A stretch of DNA of 64,000 nt from Xanthomonas sacchari. Its GTDB lineage: Bacteria > Pseudomonadota > Gammaproteobacteria > Xanthomonadales > Xanthomonadaceae. The DNA lies in the NCBI RefSeq assembly GCF_040529065.1, contig NZ_CP132343.1:62001-126000 (forward strand). Direction: 5' to 3'. Positions within the stretch are counted from its first letter, which is position 1; every line of letters begins with the position of its first letter. Both the position numbers and the translations under genes were made by a program. Under the pieces are notes generated by a model. The model searched no databases. It was given only the letters and a program-made list of their open reading frames with translations, and was not told the DNA's origin. Of this stretch, positions 35,271 to 42,423 are shown piece after piece.

Positions 35271-35617
35271 TCATCCTCCGGCGTCCAGTTTGTCACCGCG
35301 ATGAACTGCTCCGATTCCGGGGGCTTTTCAAATGCGCTGCCTTCCGGGGCGTCCAGAAACGGAATAATGCTCGGATCGTAGTTGGCGATCGTGTTGACGT
35401 CATACACGGCATGGTTGGCTGGGTTGTCCATGTACGCATCGTCTTCGGAGCCTGACATGAAGCGCCAACCGCTATCGATGTCGTTGTCCGGCGCCTCGCG
35501 GTACATGAAGCGCACGGAATCACCGTCGACGGTGATCCTGTCGGTGGCAATACAGCCGCCGTAGCCTTCGGCCACTGGCTTGATCTGATCTTGCGAGAGT
35601 CGGAACTGCTTGGTCAT
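35264..35617 (-). CDS. DUF2185 (Imm33-like) protein in an integron cassette
   Basis: 117 residues. Strong match by eye to DUF2185/Imm33: GYGGCIATDRITVDGDSVRFMYREAPDNDIDSGWRFMSGSEDDAYMDNPANHAVYDVNTIANYDPSIIPFLDAPEGSAFEK. Members are predicted immunity proteins of polymorphic toxins. The gene fills one cassette exactly: it starts 2 bp after the attC at 35620-35679 and its TGA lies in the R'' core of the attC at 35209-35270. No promoter of its own is visible, so its expression may depend on read-through. No cognate toxin in the window. Confidence 0.85.
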   Translation of the reverse strand: MTKQFRLSQDQIKPVAEGYGGCIATDRITVDGDSVRFMYREAPDNDIDSGWRFMSGSEDDAYMDNPANHAVYDVNTIANYDPSIIPFLDAPEGSAFEKPPESEQFIAVTNWTPEDEP

Positions 35618-35619
35618 GC

Positions 35620-35679
35620 GTCCTGACACCTGGATTGGGCGACACCGCGAAGCTGGGCCGGTTGAATGAATAGTTAGAC
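35620..35679 (-). repeat. attC site
   Basis: 60 bp. Minus strand: perfect R'' GTCTAAC, L'' ATTCAACCGG, loop region AGCTTCGCGG, L' GCCCAATCC, and R' GTCAGGAC. It separates the small membrane-protein cassette (35847-36140) from the DUF2185 cassette. The opening GTCTAACTATTCATTCAA is very close to that of the well-known aadA-type attC sites. Confidence 0.88.
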
Positions 35680-35756
35680 GGTGGTGCCAGGAGGTGGTGA
35701 AGCATCGACTGCGCTTCCCCAGCACTACCGCACGGGCGCGAGCATGCCATAGATCT
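35680..35756 (-). repeat. conserved cassette tail, copy 1
   Basis: About 77 bp directly 5' (in gene orientation) of the attC at 35620. It is similar to segments beside the attC sites at 36153 and 36771: shared stretches include GTGAAGCAT and GAGCATGCCA(T/C)AGATC (plus strand). It lies after the stop of the membrane-protein gene and is not part of a recognisable reading frame. Confidence 0.65.
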
Positions 35757-35846
35757 CTGTCTTGGATCTTGCTGGCGTCGCTGGCCGCTGGGTGTCACCA
35801 AGACCGGCCGTCAGGCCCCAAGCCTCCGGGCTTGGTGTGCCCACTG

Positions 35847-36140
35847 CTACACGCCGCCGCCCAGAAACGGCAGCACGATGAAACAGGTAATCAGGAGACT
35901 ACCGACGGCGACGACCGACAGGTAAGGTGCCGAGCGAGCTGAGCGATCCGTGGCCACGGAGTACCACGCTGCCGGAACAGAGATCAGAAGCGCCAGGAAC
36001 GAGCCAACGCCAAGCACGGCGAACGCAACAGGCACCACAGGGACATCGCACAGGAGGAGGGCCGCCACCGTAGAAATGACCAGACTTGCTTCAAGAACCA
36101 GCAGAGCGAGTACGGAAATCTTCGCCGGCTGCATAGACAT
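35847..36140 (-). CDS. three-helix membrane protein in an integron cassette
   Basis: 97 residues from ATG 36140. Helices ISVLALLVLEASLVISTVAALLLC, VPVVPVAFAVLGVGSFLALLISV and YLSVVAVGSLLITCFIVLPFL. The ATG is 12 bp beyond the R' core of the attC at 36153-36208. Unlike the DUF2185 cassette, the gene ends well before its own attC; the 3' space holds the conserved tail at 35680-35756. No family recognised. Confidence 0.65.
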   Translation of the reverse strand: MSMQPAKISVLALLVLEASLVISTVAALLLCDVPVVPVAFAVLGVGSFLALLISVPAAWYSVATDRSARSAPYLSVVAVGSLLITCFIVLPFLGGGV

Positions 36141-36152
36141 GTTCTCGGGGTC

Positions 36153-36208
36153 TGCCAACTGAATTGAACCGCACCGCGCGGCGGCTTCGGGTTGCATCAT
36201 CGTTAGGC
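36153..36208 (-). repeat. attC site
   Basis: 56 bp. Minus strand: perfect R'' GCCTAAC, then CAACCCGAAGCCGCCGCG, the L' side GCGGTTCAATTC, and R' GTTGGCA. CCG/CGG arms pair in the centre. It separates the membrane-protein cassettes at 36408-36752 and 35847-36140. Confidence 0.85.
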
Positions 36209-36288
36209 GTTGGTGCCAAGGAAGGGGTGAAGCATGGACCGCGCTCCCCAGTACTGCCGCCAGGAGTCGAGCATGCCACAGATCGCGA
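36209..36288 (-). repeat. conserved cassette tail, copy 2
   Basis: About 80 bp adjoining the R'' side of the attC at 36153, homologous along most of its length to the tails at 35680 and 36827. The closest shared blocks are GGGGTGAAGCATGGAC and GAGTCGAGCATGCCACAG (plus strand). Confidence 0.65.
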
Positions 36289-36407
36289 TCATGAGGACTT
36301 GTCCAAAGTGGACGCCGCACCGCGCGTCCATCACTAGATTGATGCCTGAAGTAAGCGGACCCACGGATACGCATTCGTCTCGCGTGTATTTGTTCTACCC
36401 AGCATGT

Positions 36408-36752
36408 CTAGATAGACATGGCCACTGCAAGAAATCCTGAACTCATCCATACGAGAAGGCAAAGCCCGACACAAGGCAGCGCGAACGCGCGCCAGCAGGC
36501 GCCGATAGCGGCGACGGCCGCAACAAGCAGAGTGGAGCCCCAGAACATGGGGTACGCCCCGGCTCCCCAGACAAGCCAATACGGTGGACCAATCAGCGAG
36601 GCGCCAAGGAGCGAACCAGAAGGTAGCCAGCCCGGCTGACGCAGTACGACCAGACAAAGCGTGAGGTAGCAAAGCACCAAGGCAAGCAACGACGTGGTTG
36701 CAACGACTGCCCACCGCCGACGAACCAGTGCTTTCGGAGCATGTGGGGCCAT
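36408..36752 (-). CDS. four-helix membrane protein in an integron cassette
   Basis: 114 residues from ATG 36752; longer versions run into the attC and are unlikely. Helices WAVVATTSLLALVLCYLTLCLVVL, LLGASLIGPPYWLVWGAGAYPMF, WGSTLLVAAVAAIGACW and LPCVGLCLLVWMSSGFLAVAMSI. The ATG lies 18 bp from the degenerate attC at 36771. No family recognised. The cassette has a 3' non-coding stretch ending in the conserved tail at 36209-36288. Confidence 0.6.
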   Translation of the reverse strand: MAPHAPKALVRRRWAVVATTSLLALVLCYLTLCLVVLRQPGWLPSGSLLGASLIGPPYWLVWGAGAYPMFWGSTLLVAAVAAIGACWRAFALPCVGLCLLVWMSSGFLAVAMSI

Positions 36753-36770
36753 CAAGAACCCTGCTGTTGA

Positions 36771-36826
36771 GCCTACGGCCTGGGTTGAGCCGCGCGCGGA
36801 GCATGCCGGCTTCGACGAATCCATAC
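36771..36826 (-). repeat. degenerate attC site
   Basis: Aligns with the attC at 36153: plus strand GCCTACGGCC, GTTGAGCCGCGCGCGG, CCGGCTTCGACGAAT. But the R'' core GTTAGGC is replaced by CCATACC, so recombination here is probably lost. The conserved tail continues on its R'' side as at the other two sites. Confidence 0.55.
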
Positions 36827-36899
36827 CAGGAGGCGGTGACGTATGAACTGTGCTGCCGGGCGCTGCCACCGAGAGTCGAGCTTCCCACAGATCGCGGTG
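36827..36899 (-). repeat. conserved cassette tail, copy 3
   Basis: About 73 bp similar to the tails at 35680 and 36209 (AGGAGGCGGTGA; GAGTCGAGC; CCCACAGATCGCGG on the plus strand). It borders the degenerate attC at 36771, showing that tail and attC were copied together. Confidence 0.6.
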
Positions 36900-36988
36900 T
36901 TGGCGCTAGAGCCGACTGAAATCGGAGCAAACTTACAGACGTGTCGCACACAACAAAGTGCACTCTCCCCTTGTCTTCGTGGTCTTTC

Positions 36989-37765
36989 CTATTTGCGCTC
37001 GACCAACCTGATCTGGTCGCCCTGCACAGTCCAGATCGTTCCCGCGGGCGCTGTGGCGACATAGATGGGCTTTCTGGCCCACAGACTCCAGAACACGTGT
37101 GCCTCCGTGGGCACTGGATCGAGCAAGTGGGTGATCATCAGCGCCTCCACCTTGGGGCCCGTCTCTAGAACGATGCATGTGCGCGTGAATGCCCGCTGGG
37201 ATACGACGCGCGCGTCCTTCACCGAGAAGCGGTAGGTGCCGCCGATCGGCACCACGTTGTTTTTTGTCGTTGCTGGCAGAAGGTAAACGACCCAGTCTTC
37301 CTCGGGACTCTTGCCTGGCAATACAACGGAGTTGTACTTCTTCGCGCATCGCTCGAATTGCGCCGTCGTTGCCGCGGCGCGGGCTTGCGCCGCGCCCGCT
37401 TCGTAAGCGGTGAGTGCAACAGGCGCTTCCAGCGCCTTGACAGACCCGGCCTTCCCGTTGGTGACGGCGACCCGATAGATCGCCGCCGGCGTGCTGTCCA
37501 GAAACGTCACGACAATGTCGGCGCCCTGCTGTTCCGTGACCCAGCCTCTAACCCGCTTGTCTCGCCTGAACTCAGGCACTGCCAGCACCGCGTCGGTCGC
37601 CACGGACGCGGCTTGATCATGCAGGTAGATCGCGCTTCCGACGGTTTGTGCGGACGCAATTTTGGCTGCCTCGTCGGCTGGCGAAAGCGCAGCTGGAAGT
37701 GGTTCGTCTGCATGCACCGACGTGCATGCCAAAGCGAGAATCGCGGTCAGTATCAGTCGAATCAC
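36989..37765 (-). CDS. exported hypothetical protein in an integron cassette
   Basis: 258 residues from a GTG at 37765. Signal peptide LILTAILALACTSVHADE. The mature domain has no motif I know; it contains VRGWVTEQQGADIVVTFLDSTPAAIYRVAV, EEDWVVYLLPATTKNNVVPIGGTYRF and VFWSLWARKPIYVATAPAGTIW. It is large for a cassette gene. The stretch 5' of it is a degenerate attC (37771-37842). Just past its stop is an isolated AAAGTGCACTC (36954), the sequence that also brackets the RloC-like gene. Confidence 0.65.
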   Translation of the reverse strand: MIRLILTAILALACTSVHADEPLPAALSPADEAAKIASAQTVGSAIYLHDQAASVATDAVLAVPEFRRDKRVRGWVTEQQGADIVVTFLDSTPAAIYRVAVTNGKAGSVKALEAPVALTAYEAGAAQARAAATTAQFERCAKKYNSVVLPGKSPEEDWVVYLLPATTKNNVVPIGGTYRFSVKDARVVSQRAFTRTCIVLETGPKVEALMITHLLDPVPTEAHVFWSLWARKPIYVATAPAGTIWTVQGDQIRLVERK

Positions 37766-37770
37766 TTGAA

Positions 37771-37842
37771 GTCCCGATTATGAGCCCAGAGCCTGCATGA
37801 TGCCGCGCCGCAAGGTGGCGGCAGCTCGGATGGATCCTAGGC
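37771..37842 (-). repeat. degenerate attC site
   Basis: Contains a strong central hairpin (TGCCGCGCC-GCAA-GGTGGCGGCA, plus strand) and an R''-like CCTAGGC, in which the TAG stop of the next gene lies. The R' side (GTCCCGAT) departs from consensus. It keeps the position and size of an attC between two single-gene cassettes. Confidence 0.5.
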
Positions 37843-38205
37843 CGTATTCGCGATCTTGGGTAGATAAAAGTACGCCGTCAGCAGCGCAGTCGCAAAGAAC
37901 ATTGCCAAGCACAAATTGAGTGCCGCGATGACGGCCGAGGCAAAGAGCTTGTTCTCGAGCGAGTGGCGCGACCGCCACAGATAGAGACCAATTGCCGCAG
38001 TAACGGCTGCACTGAGCCAAAGCGCAGCTGGGGAATAGGGCAACCAAGCAGAAAACGAACGAGCAACCCCCGGCACACGCGGCCCATAAGACTCGAGCTG
38101 GCTCGCGGGGAAAGCAGCGAGAATCTGCGACAGCTGTGCCGCCGTGACAAGCGATCCGAAGAGGCCGCAGAGGTAGATCCAGACGCCGACGACAATCTTT
38201 AGCAT
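37837..38205 (-). CDS. four-helix membrane protein in an integron cassette
   Basis: 122 residues from ATG 38205, 3 bp after the GTTGGAC core of the attC at 38209. Helices IVVGVWIYLCGLFGSLVTAAQL, LPYSPAALWLSAAVTAAIGLYLW and LFASAVIAALNLCLAMFFATALLTAYFYL. No family recognised. Its stop falls in the R''-like core of the degenerate attC at 37771-37842. Confidence 0.65.
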   Translation of the reverse strand: MLKIVVGVWIYLCGLFGSLVTAAQLSQILAAFPASQLESYGPRVPGVARSFSAWLPYSPAALWLSAAVTAAIGLYLWRSRHSLENKLFASAVIAALNLCLAMFFATALLTAYFYLPKIANTA

Positions 38206-38208
38206 GGG

Positions 38209-38268
38209 GTCCAACACGAGCGTTAAGCAGCGGAGCCGAGCGAGATGGACTCGAGTGAATTGTCAGAA
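38209..38268 (-). repeat. attC site
   Basis: 60 bp. Minus strand: R'' TTCTGAC, L'' CAATTCACTCGAG, an imperfect central hairpin, L' CTGCTTAACGCTC, and a perfect R' GTTGGAC. The upstream gene's TGA is inside R'' and the downstream gene starts 3 bp after R'. Confidence 0.82.
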
Positions 38269-38580
38269 CCCTGCCCGCGACAGCGCGTAAGTCAATTCCA
38301 ACTGGTTGCAGCCATGGTCGTGCAAGATGCCATCCGCATCCAACACGCCAACCTCAAATCCGTCCTCGACGTCTTCGTAGTAGAGCAGGCCGGACGGCAG
38401 CTCCGCAACAACAAGCGCCTGCTCCAAGCCGAAGCTGCGCTGGAAAGGCACTGAGTAGAACGGCACACGGTAGCGGGCGAACGCAGCCTGCTGCGCAGGC
38501 GAGCAGCCAGGAAGCTGGTCGGCCACCAGCGCCTCAAGCTCATCGACCGTAATGGGCTGCCAGGCTTCCATAGGACTCAC
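38263..38580 (-). CDS. hypothetical protein in an integron cassette
   Basis: 105 residues from a GTG at 38580, or 102 from ATG 38571. Sequence: AWQPITVDELEALVADQLPGCSPAQQAAFARYRVPFYSVPFQRSFGLEQALVVAELPSGLLYYEDVEDGFEVGVLDADGIL. Soluble, acidic, immunity-like in size, family not recognised. It ends in the attC at 38209. On its 5' side is only half of an attC, cut by the RloC-like insertion, so its original promoter-side neighbour has been displaced. Confidence 0.65.
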   Translation of the reverse strand: MSPMEAWQPITVDELEALVADQLPGCSPAQQAAFARYRVPFYSVPFQRSFGLEQALVVAELPSGLLYYEDVEDGFEVGVLDADGILHDHGCNQLELTYALSRAGF

Positions 38581-38612
38581 TCGTTTGAACTAAGCCGCGT
38601 CGCGAGGCGAGA
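38576..38612 (-). repeat. truncated attC remnant
   Basis: The L'/R' half is recognisable (minus strand CGCGACGCGGCTTAG, then GTGAGTCC). It aligns with the same half of the attC at 35209 and 42365, but the L''/R'' half is missing. The sequence passes directly into the AAAAGTGCACTC repeat that borders the RloC-like gene. Confidence 0.6.
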
Positions 38613-38615
38613 TAG

Positions 38616-38641
38616 AAAAGTGCACTCTGACCCCTGTTTTC
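38616..38641. repeat. left direct repeat flanking the RloC-like gene
   Basis: 26 bp beginning AAAAGTGCACTCTGACCCC and ending TGTTTTC. The same sequence, with two mismatches, is found in the same orientation at 40889-40914 on the other side of the gene. Confidence 0.8.
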
Positions 38642-38654
38642 ATTTTTTCCGTGA

Positions 38655-40817
38655 TTAAACCATCATCGCGTCGTAGTGTTCGACAAACCCAGTTCTAACA
38701 AAAACATCTTTGAACTTGTCTAGGAACTTTGTTCCGTCCATCACCCCCATGTCCGTCAAATTGATTGCATCTGAGTGAGAGCCTCGATTTATGTATCGGT
38801 AGAAAGGTTTAAATGTCTCGTCCTCATTCTCAAGCTTTGTTAGTTCTTTGTGAAGCGCGTCAGATTTGTGAACAAAGGAATAATAATATTCAAGAATGTT
38901 CCTCATGATGTTAGGAAGAATGACTGGCAAGACCTTCCCGTCACGGGCATCTTTTAAGATAGACCAGTAAGACTGATAGTCATTTTTGATGTCGTCAAAA
39001 CTCATCGCTGTTACCTTTGATGAGCTATCTTTGACAACCCTGAAAAATTCATAATTCTTATTGGGCTGTGGCTTGAAATGCCTGTAAAGCTCGTGAAAGA
39101 AGAACATGCTGTGAGTCAAGATGATGATCTGCCGGAACTCATTTGGTTCAATCAATCGCTGGCATATCAATGACGAAACCTCATAAAGATAGTTATGCGA
39201 AAGGCTCGATATGGGGTCATCAAGAACGAGAATCCGTCGGGTTTTATCCACCGATGTCGTCTGATCATGGGCCCCGTTACAAAGCGCCAAAAAGTACAGG
39301 AGTGCGATTAGCGTCTTCTCACCTTCACTCAGCGACTTGTAACGCGAAGCTTTGCCATTTCCACGCTTCAGTTCATAGTAGCCAGTCTTCGCCGTTGACT
39401 GAACAAGTTTAAAGTCATTAATGCCAATGCTCTTCAAGGAGCGATTGATGGCAGCAACCGAAAGGTCGATGTTGGTAATCTTTCCTTGATTCTCTTCTAT
39501 ACTAGTCTCTAGGTCTGCCACTGCCTTAGCAATGTTAGACAACTCCTTGTCCAGATCCCCTATCTTGCCATCACTAGCCTTAGTCTTTGCATCATAATCG
39601 TTTATGGCATCGTCATAGTTGGCTCGCATTGCCAACCAAAATTGTTCCTTGATCTGGCCCAGCGCCGCAGGCTTATTTATGATCAATTTATTGTATTGGT
39701 CTATTTTTATTTGAATCTCATCTATGCATCGATTCACCTCGACAACAAAATCTTCCGTCTTATTCAACTCCACGACCTCACCAGGGTTATTCCTTTTTTT
39801 TTCGATGAAAGTCTGATTGCTATCAAGGGTCTTGTCCAACGCAGCCTTGGCTTTGATGAAGTTTGCATCGCTCTGAACGTACTCATCAGAAAACTCAGCG
39901 CCCGACAGAATTTTCTTGTAATTGTCCACTAAGCCCGTGTAGGAGGTTTCGAATTCCTCCAGTTTTTGAATACTTTCTTGATACGTCTTGTCGAATAAAT
40001 TTTTCAAGCTCTCTTCGAATTCAGATTTCAATTCCTGCTGACAGAAAGGACATACATTTTCACTGAAAGGCAGGAATGTTTGGCCCTGCCTAACCCAGTC
40101 AGAGTTTCCTAGCTTTTCAATCAATGCCGATAGATAACTATCGCTTGTTCCAACAATTCGCTGTGCCAACAAATGTTCGTTGAAAGCGATGAAGTTTGAA
40201 ACTTTTGGAAGCGAAGCTTTCTTGAGCCCAGTCGCACCATTGATCTCGGCGGCCCTTGATGCCAAAACAACGAGGTCGACCGACTGATTGGCTTTAGGTG
40301 AGGCAATAAGCTTGTTCCACAACTTGTCCTTTGCCCCCTTCAGTCCTTCTAGACAGAAATCAAGGTCACCATCTTCATATGTCTCTTTGATTGACCAAAC
40401 CGCATTTTTTACGGCCGTATGATCGCTGTTCTTTTGACTGACGTGATTTTGCCTCATCGTCGTCAAAGTGAGTTTTCGTGTGACATGCTCGTCGATTAAC
40501 TTACGAGCTTTATCTATCGCTTCACTAGCCTCCTTGTTTTCTTCACCCAAGGTAAAAATTCCAGGGAATGCGTTGTCACCATAGAAAGTTTGATCGATGT
40601 AATCCGTGTTGTAGACAAGGATTTGATATGGTCCCGCGCCATCATCCAAAAGCGAGCACTTGCTGAATTCACCTTCCTGTTTTTTTAGTGCTCTTGCAAT
40701 CGTTGACTTGCCAGAACCGTTGTGGCCATAGAACAAAACAACACGCTTACTGAGAGGGATCAGTAAGTCTGAGTCGGGAAACGTTGCAACATCACGCATT
40801 TTGATGGACTTAAGCAT
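38655..40817 (-). CDS. rloC-like: RloC/PrrC-type anticodon nuclease candidate (AAA_13 ATPase with zinc hook)
   Basis: 720 residues from ATG 40817 (AAGGGAA 7 nt upstream). ABC/SMC-type ATPase: Walker A GHNGSGKST (31-39), ABC signature LSEGEKT (496-502), Walker B RILVLDDPISSLS (528-540), switch ILTHS (566-570). Between Walker A and the signature are long coiled coils with a CPFC zinc hook (256-259), as in RloC. C-terminal to the ATPase, R639-x3-E643 followed by H681 match the Arg-Glu-His triad of the PrrC/RloC tRNA anticodon nucleases. RloC cleaves tRNA and excises the wobble base when its ATPase is triggered by DNA damage or phage. The gene is much richer in A+T than its surroundings and is bracketed by direct repeats, so it was acquired. 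No restriction-modification genes are nearby. Confidence 0.78.
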   Translation of the reverse strand: MLKSIKMRDVATFPDSDLLIPLSKRVVLFYGHNGSGKSTIARALKKQEGEFSKCSLLDDGAGPYQILVYNTDYIDQTFYGDNAFPGIFTLGEENKEASEAIDKARKLIDEHVTRKLTLTTMRQNHVSQKNSDHTAVKNAVWSIKETYEDGDLDFCLEGLKGAKDKLWNKLIASPKANQSVDLVVLASRAAEINGATGLKKASLPKVSNFIAFNEHLLAQRIVGTSDSYLSALIEKLGNSDWVRQGQTFLPFSENVCPFCQQELKSEFEESLKNLFDKTYQESIQKLEEFETSYTGLVDNYKKILSGAEFSDEYVQSDANFIKAKAALDKTLDSNQTFIEKKRNNPGEVVELNKTEDFVVEVNRCIDEIQIKIDQYNKLIINKPAALGQIKEQFWLAMRANYDDAINDYDAKTKASDGKIGDLDKELSNIAKAVADLETSIEENQGKITNIDLSVAAINRSLKSIGINDFKLVQSTAKTGYYELKRGNGKASRYKSLSEGEKTLIALLYFLALCNGAHDQTTSVDKTRRILVLDDPISSLSHNYLYEVSSLICQRLIEPNEFRQIIILTHSMFFFHELYRHFKPQPNKNYEFFRVVKDSSSKVTAMSFDDIKNDYQSYWSILKDARDGKVLPVILPNIMRNILEYYYSFVHKSDALHKELTKLENEDETFKPFYRYINRGSHSDAINLTDMGVMDGTKFLDKFKDVFVRTGFVEHYDAMMV

Positions 40818-40865
40818 TTTGAAATTCCCTTTATGCACTCCAGAACTTGGGTCGGAGCAGAACTG

Positions 40866-40914
40866 GGGTCGGAGTGTACTTTTTTAAGAAAAGTGCACTC
40901 CGACCCATGTTTTC
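40866..40914. repeat. right flank of the RloC-like insertion: inverted repeat plus direct repeat
   Basis: Bases 40866-40906 form an inverted repeat (GGGTCGGAGTGTACTTTT / AAAAGTGCACTCCGACCC with a TTAAG spacer). Bases 40889-40914 are the partner of the direct repeat at 38616-38641. Further related motifs (GGACTCTGACCCC) and three tandem copies of ACTTTCTCC follow to 40979. Confidence 0.8.
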
Positions 40915-41029
40915 CCGACCCCACTTTCTTGGATAAAATTGGACTCTGACCCCACTTTCTCCACTTTCTCCACTTTCTCGATATGACACGTTACTCGCCA
41001 CGATCAACAAATAAGTCAACCTGACTCCG

Positions 41030-42343
41030 TTATCCCTCCTCCTCGACCTTTGGCAACTGGCCGTAAAACTCTCCGGTGCGCTGCTCGTCTACGAGAAGCT
41101 CCAGGAATCGTCTCGACACATCAGCGCCGAGCCCTTTGTCGAGGGCAATTTGGCCGAGCACGCGCAGACGGTTGAGCTGCCCCCGACTCGTGATTCGACG
41201 ACGCAAGACCGCATCCGCTCGAATGACATCCACAAACGCGTCGACTGCCGTCGAGTCAAATGACTCAAACATCTCTTTGACGATTGGTGCTGCCGCATTT
41301 GAGTAAAACGTTGTTCGTGACCATTGCGCGCTGCTACCCTGATAGCCGACATAGGTTTTTGTGATTGCAGCTACGTAGTCAGGAAGCAGATCAACGGGTA
41401 TAAACGACGAATAGTTCTTAAGCTCTGCGGCGACGCGCCCTTCCTCACTCCAGTCGTCGAGCGCGGCCGCTAAAGACTTGATGATTGGCTCGACGAGTAT
41501 TCTTCGGGTGGCGGTGGAGACATACATCAGGCCGCCCACTAGCTGCATGAAGTCCTGGCCGCGAGCAATTCGCGCCGAGTTACCGGATATAACGGTTTTT
41601 TCGAAGCGCTTACCTATAGTTGTCTTGTCTTCACGAGTGAGCGCTTTCCAGAGAATTGGCGCACTAAACTCGATGTTTCCACGAAGATCGCTCGATATGT
41701 TCTCGCCCTCGTAAGACGAATAGAGGCGATTAATTAGTTCGCTCTTATAGACCTGCGGAAGGTCGCTGAACGCTTGGTCAACAGCCAGCTCGTTTCTCGC
41801 GAAGTTTGCAGAGTCCATCTGAGCGATGTACTCGGAAATGTCGATGATGGACGGCGGGAATTCTTCAGACAGAACGTACTTATTGCAGTCCGATATGAGA
41901 CTTAGCACTTTCAGCAGGCCCGGTTCGGTGCTCTGCGGGTGGCCGTCGAAGAGGTTTCGGGTCTCCCGTGCTTGCTGAAGCATCTTTCTTGCTTCCCAGC
42001 TCAGAACGCCAATCTTGTATGCGCCCTCGATCAGATCATGATCAGTCACGTGATCTTGAAAGTCCTCATAGCGCTCGATGTTCTTACGGAACTTCATTTC
42101 CTTATTGAAGAGATCTAGGCTTCTATGTATGACTTTTCGACGCAGGTCATCAACGACGGCATTCCAATATGAGCCAATCGCGCTTCGGTAGCCCTTTACC
42201 GGTAGTACGCGTTTGGCCTCCGCTAAGTAAGTGCAGTCGCGGACATCTTCGCGAACATGGCCGAGCTCCCTGCCGATGTGCGATACGACTTCAGCGTCGA
42301 TTACGGCGATAGGGCTTCCCGTTACAAGCTCTCGTCGCGACAT
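41030..42343 (-). CDS. hypothetical protein, large cassette gene
   Basis: 437 residues. The ATG follows the attC at 42365 by ~21 bp, as in a cassette. No signal peptide or membrane helix. It is helical and charged: HIGRELGHVREDVRDCTYLAEAKRVLPVKGYRSAIGSYWNAVVDDLRRKVIHRSLDLF recalls DUF4145/Swt1-HEPN-like regions. NARDETRNLF-type motifs are not clear-cut; ARETRNLFDGHP at ~145 is the closest to a HEPN Rx4-6H pattern. Base composition is less GC-rich than the core genome. It lies just upstream of the RloC-like insertion and downstream of an MtlR-family gene, so an accessory or defence role is possible but unproven. Confidence 0.65.
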   Translation of the reverse strand: MSRRELVTGSPIAVIDAEVVSHIGRELGHVREDVRDCTYLAEAKRVLPVKGYRSAIGSYWNAVVDDLRRKVIHRSLDLFNKEMKFRKNIERYEDFQDHVTDHDLIEGAYKIGVLSWEARKMLQQARETRNLFDGHPQSTEPGLLKVLSLISDCNKYVLSEEFPPSIIDISEYIAQMDSANFARNELAVDQAFSDLPQVYKSELINRLYSSYEGENISSDLRGNIEFSAPILWKALTREDKTTIGKRFEKTVISGNSARIARGQDFMQLVGGLMYVSTATRRILVEPIIKSLAAALDDWSEEGRVAAELKNYSSFIPVDLLPDYVAAITKTYVGYQGSSAQWSRTTFYSNAAAPIVKEMFESFDSTAVDAFVDVIRADAVLRRRITSRGQLNRLRVLGQIALDKGLGADVSRRFLELLVDEQRTGEFYGQLPKVEEEG

Positions 42344-42364
42344 GCCGGTTCTCTCTATGATTAA

Positions 42365-42423
42365 GCTAACATATGAGTTAATCCGCGCCGCGAGGCGGCA
42401 TCGGCTTGAACGAATAATTAGGC
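42365..42423 (-). repeat. attC site (59 bp)
   Basis: The clearest site. Minus strand: R'' GCCTAAT, L'' CGTTCAAGCCGA, stem-loop TGCCGCCTCGCGGCGCGG, L' ATTAACTCA, R' GTTAGC. The TAA of the MtlR-family gene lies in R'' and the next gene begins about 20 bp past R'. Size and boxes are those of a textbook 59-base element. Confidence 0.9.
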
